Origin: an uncultured Lachnospiraceae bacterium
GTDB taxonomy: Bacteria; Bacillota; Clostridia; Lachnospirales; Lachnospiraceae
Assembly: GCA_905203555.1 (NCBI GenBank)
Contig: CAJKWK010000050.1
Coordinates: forward strand, 1 to 22,101
Reading direction: 5' to 3'
Length of the DNA: 22,101 bases
Within the stretch, counting starts at the first letter, position 1. Every line of letters starts with the position of its first letter. The position numbers and the translations under genes are program-made. Below are positions 1 through 7,481 of this stretch, piece by piece. Under the pieces are notes generated by a model that worked only from the letters and a program-made list of their open reading frames with translations, made no database searches and had not been told where the DNA came from.

Positions 1-26
1 TCGGCGATGTATTTTGTTTACATTCA

Positions 27-55
27 TTGTCATTGGATAGGAAATGTGATATATT
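27..55 (+). promoter_or_regulatory. Predicted promoter of the phosphohexose mutase gene
   Basis: A -35 box TTGTCA (27-32) and a -10 box TATATT (50-55) are separated by exactly 17 bp, as expected for a housekeeping sigma-A promoter. Transcription would start near 62, giving an untranslated leader of about 118 nt before the ATG at 180. Prediction from sequence only. Confidence 0.6.
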
Positions 56-92
56 ATAGTTAGTTTTTCGTGTCTTTGTTAGGCATGAAAGT

Positions 93-104
93 GTTGTGCA
101 CAAC
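93..104. promoter_or_regulatory. 12-bp perfect palindrome, possible operator
   Basis: GTTGTGCACAAC is a perfect 12-bp palindrome about 30 bp downstream of the predicted transcription start. Its 8-bp half GTGCACAA recurs at 135-142. The position suits a repressor site, but no regulator is known and the match could be chance. Confidence 0.3.
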
Positions 105-179
105 GGAAAAAGATCGTTGGAAAAAGGGTGAGGGGTGCACAATGCCTATATTATGAAAAAAGAACAGGGAGTGGTAAAC

Positions 180-1862
180 ATGTATCAGGAAGAGTACAAA
201 CGTTGGTTAGAAGCAGATTTGGAAGATGCAGACCTGAATCCGGAATTATCCAGGATTGAAGGGAATGACGAAGAAATCAAAGATCGATTTGCAGTTGCAT
301 TGAAATTTGGTACAGCAGGATTAAGAGGCGTACTTGGGGCTGGAACGAACCGTATGAATATTTATGTGGTTCGTCAGGCTACACAGGGACTTGCAAATTG
401 GGTTAAAACACAGGGTGGAAATCAGACAGTGGCAATCAGTTATGATAGTCGACTGAAGAGTGATGTATTTGCGAAGACAGCAGCAGGCGTACTTGCAGCG
501 AATGGTATTAAGGTTCGGATTTATGATGCGCTGATGCCGGTACCGGCGCTTTCTTTTGCAACACGTTATTATAAGTGTAATGCAGGTGTTATGGTGACAG
601 CATCACATAATCCGGCAAAATATAACGGTTATAAAGCATATGGTCCGGATGGATGTCAGATGACAGACGATGCGGCAGCAATTGTATATGAAGAAATTCA
701 GAAAACAGATGTACTGACCGGTGCAAAATATATGTCTTTTGCTGAAGGCGTAGAAAAAGGCCTGATTCGTTTTGTGGGAGACGAATGTAAGAGAGCGCTT
801 TATGATGCAATCGAATCTCGGCAGGTTCGTCCGGGTCTTTGTAAGACAGCGGGTCTTAAACTGGTGTATAGTCCGCTGAATGGTTCCGGTCTGGTTCCGG
901 TTACACAGATTTTAAAGGATATCGGTATTACAGATATTACAATTGTTCCTGATCAGGAGTATCCGAATGGTTACTTTACAACTTGCAGTTATCCAAATCC
1001 GGAGATTTTTGAAGCGCTGGAGCAGGGATTGAATCTGGCGAAAGAGGTTGGAGCAGATTTGATGCTGGCAACAGATCCGGATGCAGACCGCGTTGGTATT
1101 GCAATGAAGTGTCCGGATGGTTCTTATGAACTGGTTAGTGGAAATGAAGTAGGAGTATTGCTGCTTGATTATATTTGTGCAGGACGTATCGAAAAGGGTA
1201 CAATGCCGGAAAGAGCAGTAGCAGTGAAATCTATCGTTTCTACTCCGCTGGCAGATGCAGTAGCAGAACATTATGGTGTAGAGATGCGAAATGTACTGAC
1301 CGGATTTAAGTGGATTGGTGATCAGATTGCACAACTGGAGGCTGATGGTGAGGTAGACCGGTTTATTTTCGGATTTGAAGAAAGTTACGGATATCTTGCA
1401 GGCCCTTATGTGAGAGATAAAGATGCGGTAATCGGTTCTATGCTGATTTGTGAGATGGCTGCATATTATAGAAGTATTGGAAGTTCCCTGAAACAGAGAA
1501 TGGAAGAGATTTATACAGAATATGGACGTTATCTCAATAAGATTGACAGTTTTGAGTTCCCGGGGCTTTCCGGTATGGATAAGATGGCTGGAATTATGCA
1601 GAATCTGCGTGAAAATCCACTGTCTGAGATTGCGGGACTGAAAGTTGCACAGGTTGTAGATTATCAGAAACCGGAAGAAACAGGACTTCCGGCCGCAAAT
1701 GTGCTTGTGTACAAGTTGGAAGGCGGAGCAACAGTTATTGTACGTCCGTCCGGAACAGAGCCGAAGATTAAGATTTATTATACAACATTAGGTAAAGATC
1801 TGGCAGAGGCTCAGGCACAGAAGGATGCGTTTGCAGAAGCTCTGAAACCGATAATGGCATAA
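180..1862 (+). CDS. pgm: Phosphoglucomutase/phosphomannomutase family enzyme
   Basis: This 560-residue alpha-D-phosphohexomutase interconverts hexose 1- and 6-phosphates in the cytosol, linking central metabolism to cell-envelope sugar nucleotides. All four family signatures are present: the phosphoserine loop TASHNP (catalytic Ser about 142), the metal-binding DPDADR (about 299-304), the sugar-binding GFEESYG (about 399-405) and the phosphate-binding RPSGTEPK (about 523-530). Length fits the long bacterial PGM group (B. subtilis PgcA type). The ATG at 180 is chosen because AGGGAG lies 8 nt upstream at 166-171; an upstream in-frame GTG at 135 would add 15 residues that do not look like the family N-terminus. 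The gene is monocistronic, with a promoter at 27-55 and a terminator at 1902-1936. Glucose versus mannose preference cannot be read from sequence. Confidence 0.93.
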   Translation: MYQEEYKRWLEADLEDADLNPELSRIEGNDEEIKDRFAVALKFGTAGLRGVLGAGTNRMNIYVVRQATQGLANWVKTQGGNQTVAISYDSRLKSDVFAKTAAGVLAANGIKVRIYDALMPVPALSFATRYYKCNAGVMVTASHNPAKYNGYKAYGPDGCQMTDDAAAIVYEEIQKTDVLTGAKYMSFAEGVEKGLIRFVGDECKRALYDAIESRQVRPGLCKTAGLKLVYSPLNGSGLVPVTQILKDIGITDITIVPDQEYPNGYFTTCSYPNPEIFEALEQGLNLAKEVGADLMLATDPDADRVGIAMKCPDGSYELVSGNEVGVLLLDYICAGRIEKGTMPERAVAVKSIVSTPLADAVAEHYGVEMRNVLTGFKWIGDQIAQLEADGEVDRFIFGFEESYGYLAGPYVRDKDAVIGSMLICEMAAYYRSIGSSLKQRMEEIYTEYGRYLNKIDSFEFPGLSGMDKMAGIMQNLRENPLSEIAGLKVAQVVDYQKPEETGLPAANVLVYKLEGGATVIVRPSGTEPKIKIYYTTLGKDLAEAQAQKDAFAEALKPIMA

Positions 1863-1901
1863 AGCAGTATGCACTGATTTCAAATTTACATAGGAAATGA
1901 T

Positions 1902-1936
1902 AAAACCGGAAGACGATGAAAAGCCTTCCGGTTTTT
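1902..1936 (+). terminator. Intrinsic terminator after the phosphohexose mutase gene
   Basis: AAAACCGGAAG (1902-1912) pairs with CTTCCGGTTTT (1925-1935) around a 12-nt loop, and the right arm runs into Ts. It lies 40 bp after the stop codon and separates this gene from the selenium island. Confidence 0.85.
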
Positions 1937-1968
1937 ATGCGCTCTTAGATTTTTTTATATAAATTTTT

Positions 1969-1993
1969 GGAGGTTTTGCGTATAAAACCCTCC
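1969..1993. other. Hairpin upstream of the yedF promoter
   Basis: GGAGGTTTT (1969-1977) pairs with AAAACCCTCC (1984-1993), with one bulged C and a 6-nt loop. No T-tract follows, so it is not an ordinary terminator. It abuts the predicted -35 box of yedF and could be a binding site or a relic; function unknown. Confidence 0.35.
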
Positions 1994-2022
1994 TTGCGCA
2001 ATCTGGTGCAAAGCGATAGAAT
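1994..2022 (+). promoter_or_regulatory. Predicted promoter of the yedF-selD-selA-regulator operon
   Basis: TTGCGC (1994-1999) and TAGAAT (2017-2022) are spaced by 17 bp. The -35 box is weak, consistent with a regulated promoter. Transcription would begin near 2029, leaving a leader of about 25 nt before yedF. The -10 box overlaps the candidate LysR-type operator at 2016-2034. Confidence 0.5.
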
Positions 2023-2034
2023 ATATCTATAAGT
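2016..2034. promoter_or_regulatory. Candidate LysR-regulator operator, copy 1
   Basis: ATAGA at 2016-2020 and CTATAAGT at 2027-2034 give an ATAG-N7-CTAT dyad, a typical LysR-type architecture. It matches the site at 6167-6185 at 15 of 19 positions, with the differences confined to the spacer. It overlaps the predicted -10 of yedF, a position that would suit repression or autoregulation. Binding is inferred. Confidence 0.5.
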
Positions 2035-2053
2035 ATTTAGGGAGGCGTATGAT

Positions 2054-2686
2054 ATGGTAATGGTAAATGCAATGGGAGATACTTGTCCCATTCCGGTGAT
2101 CAAGACAAAGAAAGCGATACAGGCACTAACAGAACCTGATACGATCGAGGTTTTAGTGGATAATGAAATTGCAGTGAAGAATGTGTCTAAGATGGCTGCA
2201 GCAGAGGGCGGAAGTGTTAGTTCGGAGCAGCTCGGTGAAGGGGAGTATAAGGTGACGATAGTCATATCTGATAAAAGATCTTCAAAGGCCGGAGACGGAC
2301 AAACAGATTCGAATGCGAAAACAGTGTGCATAGATGATTGCTGTACAGGGAAAAATACGGTCATAGTGATTGCGTCAGACCGCATGGGTGAAGGCAATGA
2401 TGAGTTGGGAAAGGTTCTGATTAAAGGATTTATTTTTGCGGTAACACAGTTAGAGGAACTGCCGAAGACGATTCTTTTTTACAATGGCGGAGCGACGTTG
2501 ACAACAGAAGGTTCAGAGTCTCTTGCGGATCTGAAGCTTTTGGAGGAGCAGGGCGTGGAGATTTTGACTTGTGGAACTTGTCTGGATTATTATGGATTGA
2601 AAGACAAGCTCTGTGTAGGAAATGTTACAAATATGTATACGATTGTAGAGACTATGAATGCGGCAGATAAAATTATTCGTCCTTGA
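2054..2686 (+). CDS. yedF: Selenium metabolism protein YedF (TusA-DsrE fusion)
   Basis: This 210-residue protein has an N-terminal TusA/SirA-like domain (about 1-75) with the reactive CPxP cysteine at residue 11, then a linker and a C-terminal DsrE-like domain (about 90-205). The second domain carries a Cys cluster at 92, 96 and 97 and a CxxC at 173-176. The layout matches the YedF family, which is found next to selD in selenium-using bacteria and is thought to handle reactive selenium; its biochemical role is not settled. AGGGAGG (2039-2045) lies 8 nt before the chosen ATG. It is the first gene of the operon with selD, selA and the LysR regulator. Its cysteine-rich make-up suits persulfide/perselenide relay, but that is inference. 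Confidence 0.9.
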   Translation: MVMVNAMGDTCPIPVIKTKKAIQALTEPDTIEVLVDNEIAVKNVSKMAAAEGGSVSSEQLGEGEYKVTIVISDKRSSKAGDGQTDSNAKTVCIDDCCTGKNTVIVIASDRMGEGNDELGKVLIKGFIFAVTQLEELPKTILFYNGGATLTTEGSESLADLKLLEEQGVEILTCGTCLDYYGLKDKLCVGNVTNMYTIVETMNAADKIIRP

Positions 2687-2738
2687 TTCATAGGTGGAAG
2701 GGCGAACTTTAAACGAGTAGAAGGGAGGCAGTTGACTT

Positions 2739-3785
2739 ATGAAGACAAGAGAGGAAATTCGCTTGACTCAGATGAGCAGCACTGCAGGATGAGCGGCCAA
2801 AGTCGGTCCTGAGACCCTTGCCCAGGTTCTGGGTAAGCTGCCAAAATTCCAGGATGAGAATCTCCTGGTGGGACTGGAGACATCGGATGATGCTGCAGTT
2901 TACAAAATAACAGACGAAATAGCGATGATTCAGACGGTGGACTTTTTTACGCCGGTGGTAGATGATCCGTATATGTTCGGCCAGATAGCGGCTGCAAATT
3001 CTTTGAGTGACGTATATGCAATGGGCGGAGAGCCTAAGATTGCGTTAAATATTGCTGCGTTTCCAAGCTGTCTGGATCCGGAGATTTTGGGAGATATTTT
3101 GCGCGGCGGTGCAGATAAGGTGAAAGAAGCGGGGGCTGTTCTGGTGGGAGGACATACCATTCAGGATGATGAACCCAAGTATGGTTTGAGCGTGTCCGGA
3201 TTTGTGCATCCGAAGAAAGTATGGAAAAATTATGGGTGTCAGCCGGGGGATATTCTGATTCTGACAAAGCCGATCGGAAGTGGTATTGTCAATACTGCGG
3301 TGAAAGCGGGAATGGCATCGGAAACTGCGATCATGGCAGTGACAAAAGTGATGGCGTCATTGAATAAAACTGCAAAAGAAGTGATTCAGAGATATCCCAT
3401 TTCTGCATGTACGGATGTTACCGGATTTGGCCTTCTGGGGCATTGTGCCGAGATGGCATCGGCGAGTGATGTGACGCTGGAATTGGAACCAAAGAAGGTT
3501 GCATGGATTGAAGAGGCGGATTCTTATGCGAAGATGGGGCTTGTGCCTGCAGGCGCTTATCGAAACAGGGAACATTCCGGAGAAATGGTGGATGTTGGGA
3601 ATGCGGAAGAGCATGAGATTGATCTGCTCTATGATCCGCAGACTTCCGGTGGATTATTATTCAGCATTGCGCCGGAATATGTGGACAGCGTGCTCAAAGA
3701 TTTTGCGGCCAGCGGGATCGAAACAGAAGTTTCGGTTGTAGGGGGAGAAACGAAGGCTGGAGAGAAGTGGATTCGTCTGGTGTAG
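2739..3785 (+). CDS. selD: Selenophosphate synthetase SelD, selenocysteine-containing
   Basis: SelD uses ATP and selenide to make selenophosphate, the selenium donor for Sec-tRNA and for selenouridine. The frame opens at ATG 2739 with GGGAGG upstream and is interrupted once, by TGA at 2790-2792 (codon 18), then stays open to 3785, giving 348 residues. The start RLTQMSSTAG-U-AAK aligns with E. coli SelD RLTQYSHGAG-C-GCK, so the UGA falls on catalytic Cys17 and Lys21 matches essential Lys20. The following LETSDDAAVY motif and glycine-rich AIR-synthase-type ATP-binding and C-terminal domains are conserved. A SECIS-like hairpin lies just downstream (2817-2837). Gene callers that treat UGA as stop would start it at GTG 2868 and lose the catalytic site. 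A UGA in this codon with an intact frame on both sides is not a random nonsense mutation. Confidence 0.95.
2790..2792 (+). other. In-frame UGA read as selenocysteine in selD
   Basis: TGA at codon 18 occupies the position of catalytic Cys17 of E. coli SelD, between well-conserved flanks on both sides. The genome encodes tRNA(Sec) (9181-9275) and SelA, so decoding is expected. Confidence 0.93.
2817..2837 (+). promoter_or_regulatory. Bacterial SECIS-like hairpin in selD
   Basis: CTTGCCCAG (2817-2825) pairs with CTGGGTAAG (2829-2837), 9 bp including one G-U, capped by GTT. The tip AGGUUCU resembles the AGGUCU tip of the E. coli fdhF SECIS. The apical loop lies about 33 nt after the UGA, within the usual bacterial range. 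SelB binding is inferred. Confidence 0.7.
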
Positions 3786-3794
3786 GAGTATGAG

Positions 3795-5198
3795 ATGAAT
3801 AAGAATCAATTGTTTCGCAAAATTCCAAAAATGGATGTGCTGCTTGCACAGGATGCGGTACAAAAGATGATCACTATGTATGGATATGACAGTGTTTTGA
3901 ATGCTCTTCGCAGGGAACAGGAAAAACTGCGTTTGGAAATTGCCTGTTGTACAGATGAGGATCGGATGGAAGAACAGATTGCAGAACTTGCAGATCGGGT
4001 GCAAAAGGAATTGGAAAGCGCCTATTGCCCACAGTTGAAAAAAGTGTTGAATGGAACCGGTACGATACTGCATACTAATCTGGGGAGAGCGCCTCTTCCG
4101 GGTGAATTGGTGAGCGAGGCAGTAAGTGCGGTTCGTGGCTATACCAATCTGGAATATGATCTGGACAAGGGAACACGAGGAAATCGCGGAGAAGTTCTGG
4201 AGAGACTTCTCTGCGAGATTACACAGGCGGAAGCTGCGGTAGTGGTCAATAATAATGCTGCCGCAGTTTTGCTTGTGCTAAATGCAGTTGCCAGAGGCGG
4301 CGAGGTGCTGGTTTCTCGTGGGGAACTTGTGGAAATCGGAGGACATTTTCGAATTCCTGATGTGATGGAAATGAGTGGAGCGACCTTGGTTGAGGTAGGA
4401 ACAACCAATAAAACTCGTCTATGCGATTACGAACAGAGGCTCTCTGAGAATACAAAAGCTGTTTTAAAAGTGCATACAAGTAATTACCGGATCGTAGGCT
4501 TTACAGAGGCAGTGTCGGTGGAAAGTTTGCGTAATCTTCCGGTGCCTGTGATCGAAGATTTGGGAAGCGGTGCACTGATAGACTTAAAGCGGTATGGACT
4601 GCCGGGAGAACCGGTTGTGCAAGAGGCGTTAAAGAATGGAGCAGATATTGTCTGTTTTAGTGGAGATAAACTGCTAGGAGGTCCGCAAGCGGGGATTATT
4701 GTGGGAAAGAGGTGTTATGTGGAACAGATGCGTAACAATCCTTTTTATCGTGCAATGCGGATTGATAAATTGACTGCGGCAATTCTGGAGCGTGTTCTTC
4801 TGGAATATCGTTCAGAAAGTCGAGCAGTTCAGAATATCCCAGTACTTCGTATGATTACGAAAAAGCCTATGGATGTGGAGCAGGATGCAAAACGGTTGAA
4901 GAGAATGTTAAAACGAGCTGGATTGGCAGCGGAGCTGGAATTGTATCCGTGTGAGTCACAGGTCGGAGGCGGTTCGCTGCCGTTGACAACCCTTCCGAGC
5001 ATGGCAGTGGCCTTTATGCCTTATGAAATCAGTGTTGAAGAATTGGACCGAAGGATGCGAATCCTTCCGCTTCCGGTTATAGGGCGGATAGAAAAAGGAA
5101 AATATTTACTGGATATGCGTACTTTTGAGATGGAAGATGCGTCTCGATTTATAAAAGAACTAAAAGAAGAGGATATATTAAGGAGAACAGATTTATGA
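3795..5198 (+). CDS. selA: L-seryl-tRNA(Sec) selenium transferase SelA
   Basis: SelA is a PLP enzyme, decameric in characterised bacteria, that converts seryl-tRNA(Sec) into selenocysteyl-tRNA(Sec) using selenophosphate. At 467 residues it has normal length. It shows the N-terminal tRNA(Sec)-binding region, the LNGTGTILHTNLGRAPL segment (about 85-101), and the PLP-lysine motif FSGDKLLGGPQAG with Lys about 292 (Lys295 in E. coli). The start is 9 nt after the selD stop; TAGGAG overlapping that stop is its ribosome binding site. It depends on the SelD product and the selC tRNA, both encoded in this window. The last 4 nt overlap the LysR gene (ATGA), indicating translational coupling. Confidence 0.96.
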   Translation: MNKNQLFRKIPKMDVLLAQDAVQKMITMYGYDSVLNALRREQEKLRLEIACCTDEDRMEEQIAELADRVQKELESAYCPQLKKVLNGTGTILHTNLGRAPLPGELVSEAVSAVRGYTNLEYDLDKGTRGNRGEVLERLLCEITQAEAAVVVNNNAAAVLLVLNAVARGGEVLVSRGELVEIGGHFRIPDVMEMSGATLVEVGTTNKTRLCDYEQRLSENTKAVLKVHTSNYRIVGFTEAVSVESLRNLPVPVIEDLGSGALIDLKRYGLPGEPVVQEALKNGADIVCFSGDKLLGGPQAGIIVGKRCYVEQMRNNPFYRAMRIDKLTAAILERVLLEYRSESRAVQNIPVLRMITKKPMDVEQDAKRLKRMLKRAGLAAELELYPCESQVGGGSLPLTTLPSMAVAFMPYEISVEELDRRMRILPLPVIGRIEKGKYLLDMRTFEMEDASRFIKELKEEDILRRTDL

Positions 5199-6115
5199 AT
5201 CTGAAACAACTGGAAGCCTTTGTGCAGGTGGCAGAGAAGAAAAATTTTTCAAGAGCGGCAAAAGCAATGTTTTTGACGCAGCCAACAGTAAGTGCACATA
5301 TTTCCGGACTTGAGAAAGAGTTAAATACCAGATTGCTGATTCGAAATACAAAGGATGTGGAACTTTCGGAAGAGGGAGAACGGCTGTATGAGTATGCAAA
5401 GCAGATTACCTTGCTGACTGAGCAGATAGTACAGGAGTTTGGCAGTGAGCCGGATGTGGAGGAACAGTCAACCGTTACGATTGCAGCCTCGACGGTGCCG
5501 GCACAGTACCTTCTTCCTGAAATTTTGGCAAAGTTTCGTCAGAAATATCCGAAAGAACAATTTCAGATTTTGGAAAGTGACAGTACCGGCGTTGTAGAAC
5601 AAGTAGCTGCAAGAACTGTGGATATTGGGCTGACCGGGACAGAATTATTCAAAAAGCACTGCGAGTTTCTTCCGTTTTATGAGGATGATCTGATCGTTAT
5701 TACACCGAATACAGAACAATTCCGCAGAAGAAAGCAAGGTAGTGAAAATCGGGTTTTGGACTGGCTGCGAAGCGAACCGCTGATCATACGTGAAGAAGGC
5801 TCCGGAACGAGAAAAGAAACGATGAAAATCTTGCAGCAGCTAGGATTGTGTACAGAAGAACTTAATGTGATTGCCAGTGTGGAAAATCCTGAAACGATCA
5901 AACGCTCAGTGAGCAGCGGGATGGGGATTTCTGTGTTGTCGGCTCTGTCTGCACGTGATGCTGTGAGCAATGGATCTGTTCTTGGATTTTCTCTGGATGA
6001 GATGCAGGGAAAACGTCAGATATATGTTGTGTATAACAAAAATTTTCATTTGAGTCCGGGAGCGGAGCGTGTCTTGAAGATAATCAGAAAAATGTATCCG
6101 CAGATGAAAATGTAA
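5195..6115 (+). CDS. LysR-family regulator of the selenium genes
   Basis: This 306-residue protein has an N-terminal winged helix-turn-helix (about 1-60, with the FSRAAKAMFLTQPTVSAHIS recognition region) and a C-terminal periplasmic-binding-like effector domain (about 90-295). It is CysL/CysB-like and fits the group annotated as selenium metabolism-associated LysR regulators. Its start codon overlaps the selA stop (ATGA), so it belongs to the selA operon instead of diverging from its target as many LysR genes do. Likely targets are the candidate operators at 2016-2034 and 6164-6184. The effector is unknown; a selenium or sulfur metabolite is a reasonable guess. Confidence 0.9.
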   Translation: MNLKQLEAFVQVAEKKNFSRAAKAMFLTQPTVSAHISGLEKELNTRLLIRNTKDVELSEEGERLYEYAKQITLLTEQIVQEFGSEPDVEEQSTVTIAASTVPAQYLLPEILAKFRQKYPKEQFQILESDSTGVVEQVAARTVDIGLTGTELFKKHCEFLPFYEDDLIVITPNTEQFRRRKQGSENRVLDWLRSEPLIIREEGSGTRKETMKILQQLGLCTEELNVIASVENPETIKRSVSSGMGISVLSALSARDAVSNGSVLGFSLDEMQGKRQIYVVYNKNFHLSPGAERVLKIIRKMYPQMKM

Positions 6116-6163
6116 GAAAATGGCGGAAAAATAAGAATAACGGAAAAAATACAAGAAAGTCTG

Positions 6164-6184
6164 CTTATAGATATTTTCTATAAG
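6164..6184. promoter_or_regulatory. Candidate LysR-regulator operator, copy 2
   Basis: CTTATAG (6164-6170) and CTATAAG (6178-6184) form a perfect 7-bp inverted repeat with a 7-nt spacer. Its centre is about 72 bp upstream of the predicted transcription start near 6246, the classic position of the LysR-type recognition site. It matches copy 1 upstream of yedF, and it lies just after the regulator gene. Confidence 0.65.
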
Positions 6185-6210
6185 TGGACTTGTTTATTAT
6201 GTCTTTCAAT

Positions 6211-6239
6211 TAGACTCTGTCATAGAAGACAGGTATACT
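6211..6239 (+). promoter_or_regulatory. Predicted promoter of the PLP enzyme-yedE-TusA-like operon
   Basis: TAGACT (6211-6216) and TATACT (6234-6239) are spaced by 17 bp. Each box is close to consensus. The spacer contains CTGTC-N6-GACAG (6217-6232), a 5-bp inverted repeat that could be a second protein-contact site. The leader would be about 25 nt. Confidence 0.6.
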
Positions 6240-6270
6240 TACATATAGAGAATAACGGAACAGAAACGAG

Positions 6271-7413
6271 ATGACAAACATGATTTATATGGATAATGCT
6301 GCGACTACACTGCAGAAACCAAAATGCGTTGCACAAGCGGTAGTGAATGCAATGAATTCTTTTGGAAATGCTGGTCGGGGACTGAATGATGCGTCTATGG
6401 GAGCGGCAAGAGTGATTTATGATACGAGGGAAAAGCTCTGTCGTTTATTTCATGGCGAAAATCCGAGGCAGTTTGCTTTTACATCCAATGCAACAGAAAG
6501 TTTGAATATTGCGATTCAGGGACTGATTGGTCCGGGAGACCATGTTATTACAACTATGATGGAGCATAATTCGGTTTTGAGACCTTTGTATGAACGGGAA
6601 AATGCCGGAGCTGAATTGACGATTTTGAAATGTGATGCACAAGGGAATATTTCTTATGAAGAGATGGAGAAGGCAATCCGCGAGAATACAAAAGCAATTG
6701 TCTGTACACATGGCTCCAATTTAACGGGGAATCTGACGGATATCGGACGAATTGGCGCAATTGCAAAGAAACATGGGGTATTGCTGATTGCAGATGCTTC
6801 TCAGACGGCAGGATTGATTCCGATTGATGTACAGGCGATGCAGATCGATGTGCTTTGTTTTACCGGGCACAAAGGAATGTATGGTCCGCAGGGAACCGGC
6901 GGTATTTATGTGCGTTCGGGAATAGAGATGAAGCCTTTAAAACGTGGTGGCAGCGGGATTGAAACTTACAATAAAAACCATCCTGTTCAGATGCCGACTG
7001 CTTTGGAGGCAGGAACATTGAACAGTCATGGGATTGCCGGTTTAAATGCTGCACTTTCTTATATAGAAGAGACTGGTCTGGAACAGATCCGGCAGCTTGC
7101 AGTTGACCGGATGTGGCAGTTTTATGAAGGAGTACATAATTTGCCCTTGGTAACGGTTTATGGTGATTTTTCGACGAGAGAACGTGCGCCCATCGTGTCT
7201 TTAAATATCGGAGCGTATGATTCGGCAGAAGTCAGTGATGAATTGCTGACGGAGTATGGAATTGCTACAAGAGCCGGCGGGCATTGTGCGCCGCTGATGC
7301 ATACGGCATTGGGAAACGTTGAACAGGGAGCTGTTCGTTTTAGTTTTTCTCATTTTAATACAGAACAGGAAGTGGAAATGGCAATTTCTGCAATGCATGA
7401 ATTGGTTGTTTAA
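6271..7413 (+). CDS. Class V PLP-dependent enzyme, cysteine desulfurase/selenocysteine lyase type
   Basis: This 380-residue fold-type I PLP enzyme most resembles the cysteine desulfurase family that co-occurs with selD (EF2568-like). It shows the N-terminal YMDNAATT motif, MMEHNSVLRP (about 96-105), the IADASQTAG segment, the PLP lysine in FTGHKGMYGPQGTGG (Lys about 201) and the catalytic-cysteine loop RAGGHCAP (Cys about 339). It would release sulfur from cysteine or selenium from selenocysteine as an enzyme-bound persulfide or perselenide, a plausible donor for SelD or for a selenium-modified molybdenum enzyme. The ribosome binding site is weak, and ATG 6280 is an alternative start that gives the more usual MIYMDNAATT N-terminus. 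It is the first gene after the promoter at 6211-6239. Confidence 0.85.
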   Translation: MTNMIYMDNAATTLQKPKCVAQAVVNAMNSFGNAGRGLNDASMGAARVIYDTREKLCRLFHGENPRQFAFTSNATESLNIAIQGLIGPGDHVITTMMEHNSVLRPLYERENAGAELTILKCDAQGNISYEEMEKAIRENTKAIVCTHGSNLTGNLTDIGRIGAIAKKHGVLLIADASQTAGLIPIDVQAMQIDVLCFTGHKGMYGPQGTGGIYVRSGIEMKPLKRGGSGIETYNKNHPVQMPTALEAGTLNSHGIAGLNAALSYIEETGLEQIRQLAVDRMWQFYEGVHNLPLVTVYGDFSTRERAPIVSLNIGAYDSAEVSDELLTEYGIATRAGGHCAPLMHTALGNVEQGAVRFSFSHFNTEQEVEMAISAMHELVV

Positions 7414-7415
7414 AC

Positions 7416-7458
7416 TTTCTTAATTTGCTGCGGAGAAAGTGAAACATATATTAAGAAA
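7416..7458 (+). other. Leader with two alternative hairpins before yedE
   Basis: TTTCTTAAT (7416-7424) is perfectly complementary to ATTAAGAAA (7450-7458). ACTTTC (7414-7419) can instead pair with GAAAGT (7435-7440). The two pairings share 7416-7419 and cannot form together. No T-tract follows. This may be an RNA processing or translation-control element, or chance in AT-rich DNA. Confidence 0.35.
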
Positions 7459-7481
7459 AGAAAGAGGAAGGGAGATAAAAA

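Noticed and set aside
135..179. N-terminal extension of the phosphohexose mutase from GTG 135
   Set aside because: No ribosome binding site is well placed, the extra residues do not resemble the family, and ATG 180 has AGGGAG 8 nt upstream.
912..1334. Long minus-strand open frames opposite conserved genes (also in 11152-11805 and 11921-12643)
   Set aside because: They are antisense shadows of strongly conserved coding sequences, with cysteine- and serine-rich nonsense translations and no family match.
2868..3785. selD as a 305-residue protein starting at GTG 2868
   Set aside because: It lacks the N-terminal catalytic segment, whereas the upstream frame from ATG 2739 with a good ribosome binding site matches SelD through the UGA codon.
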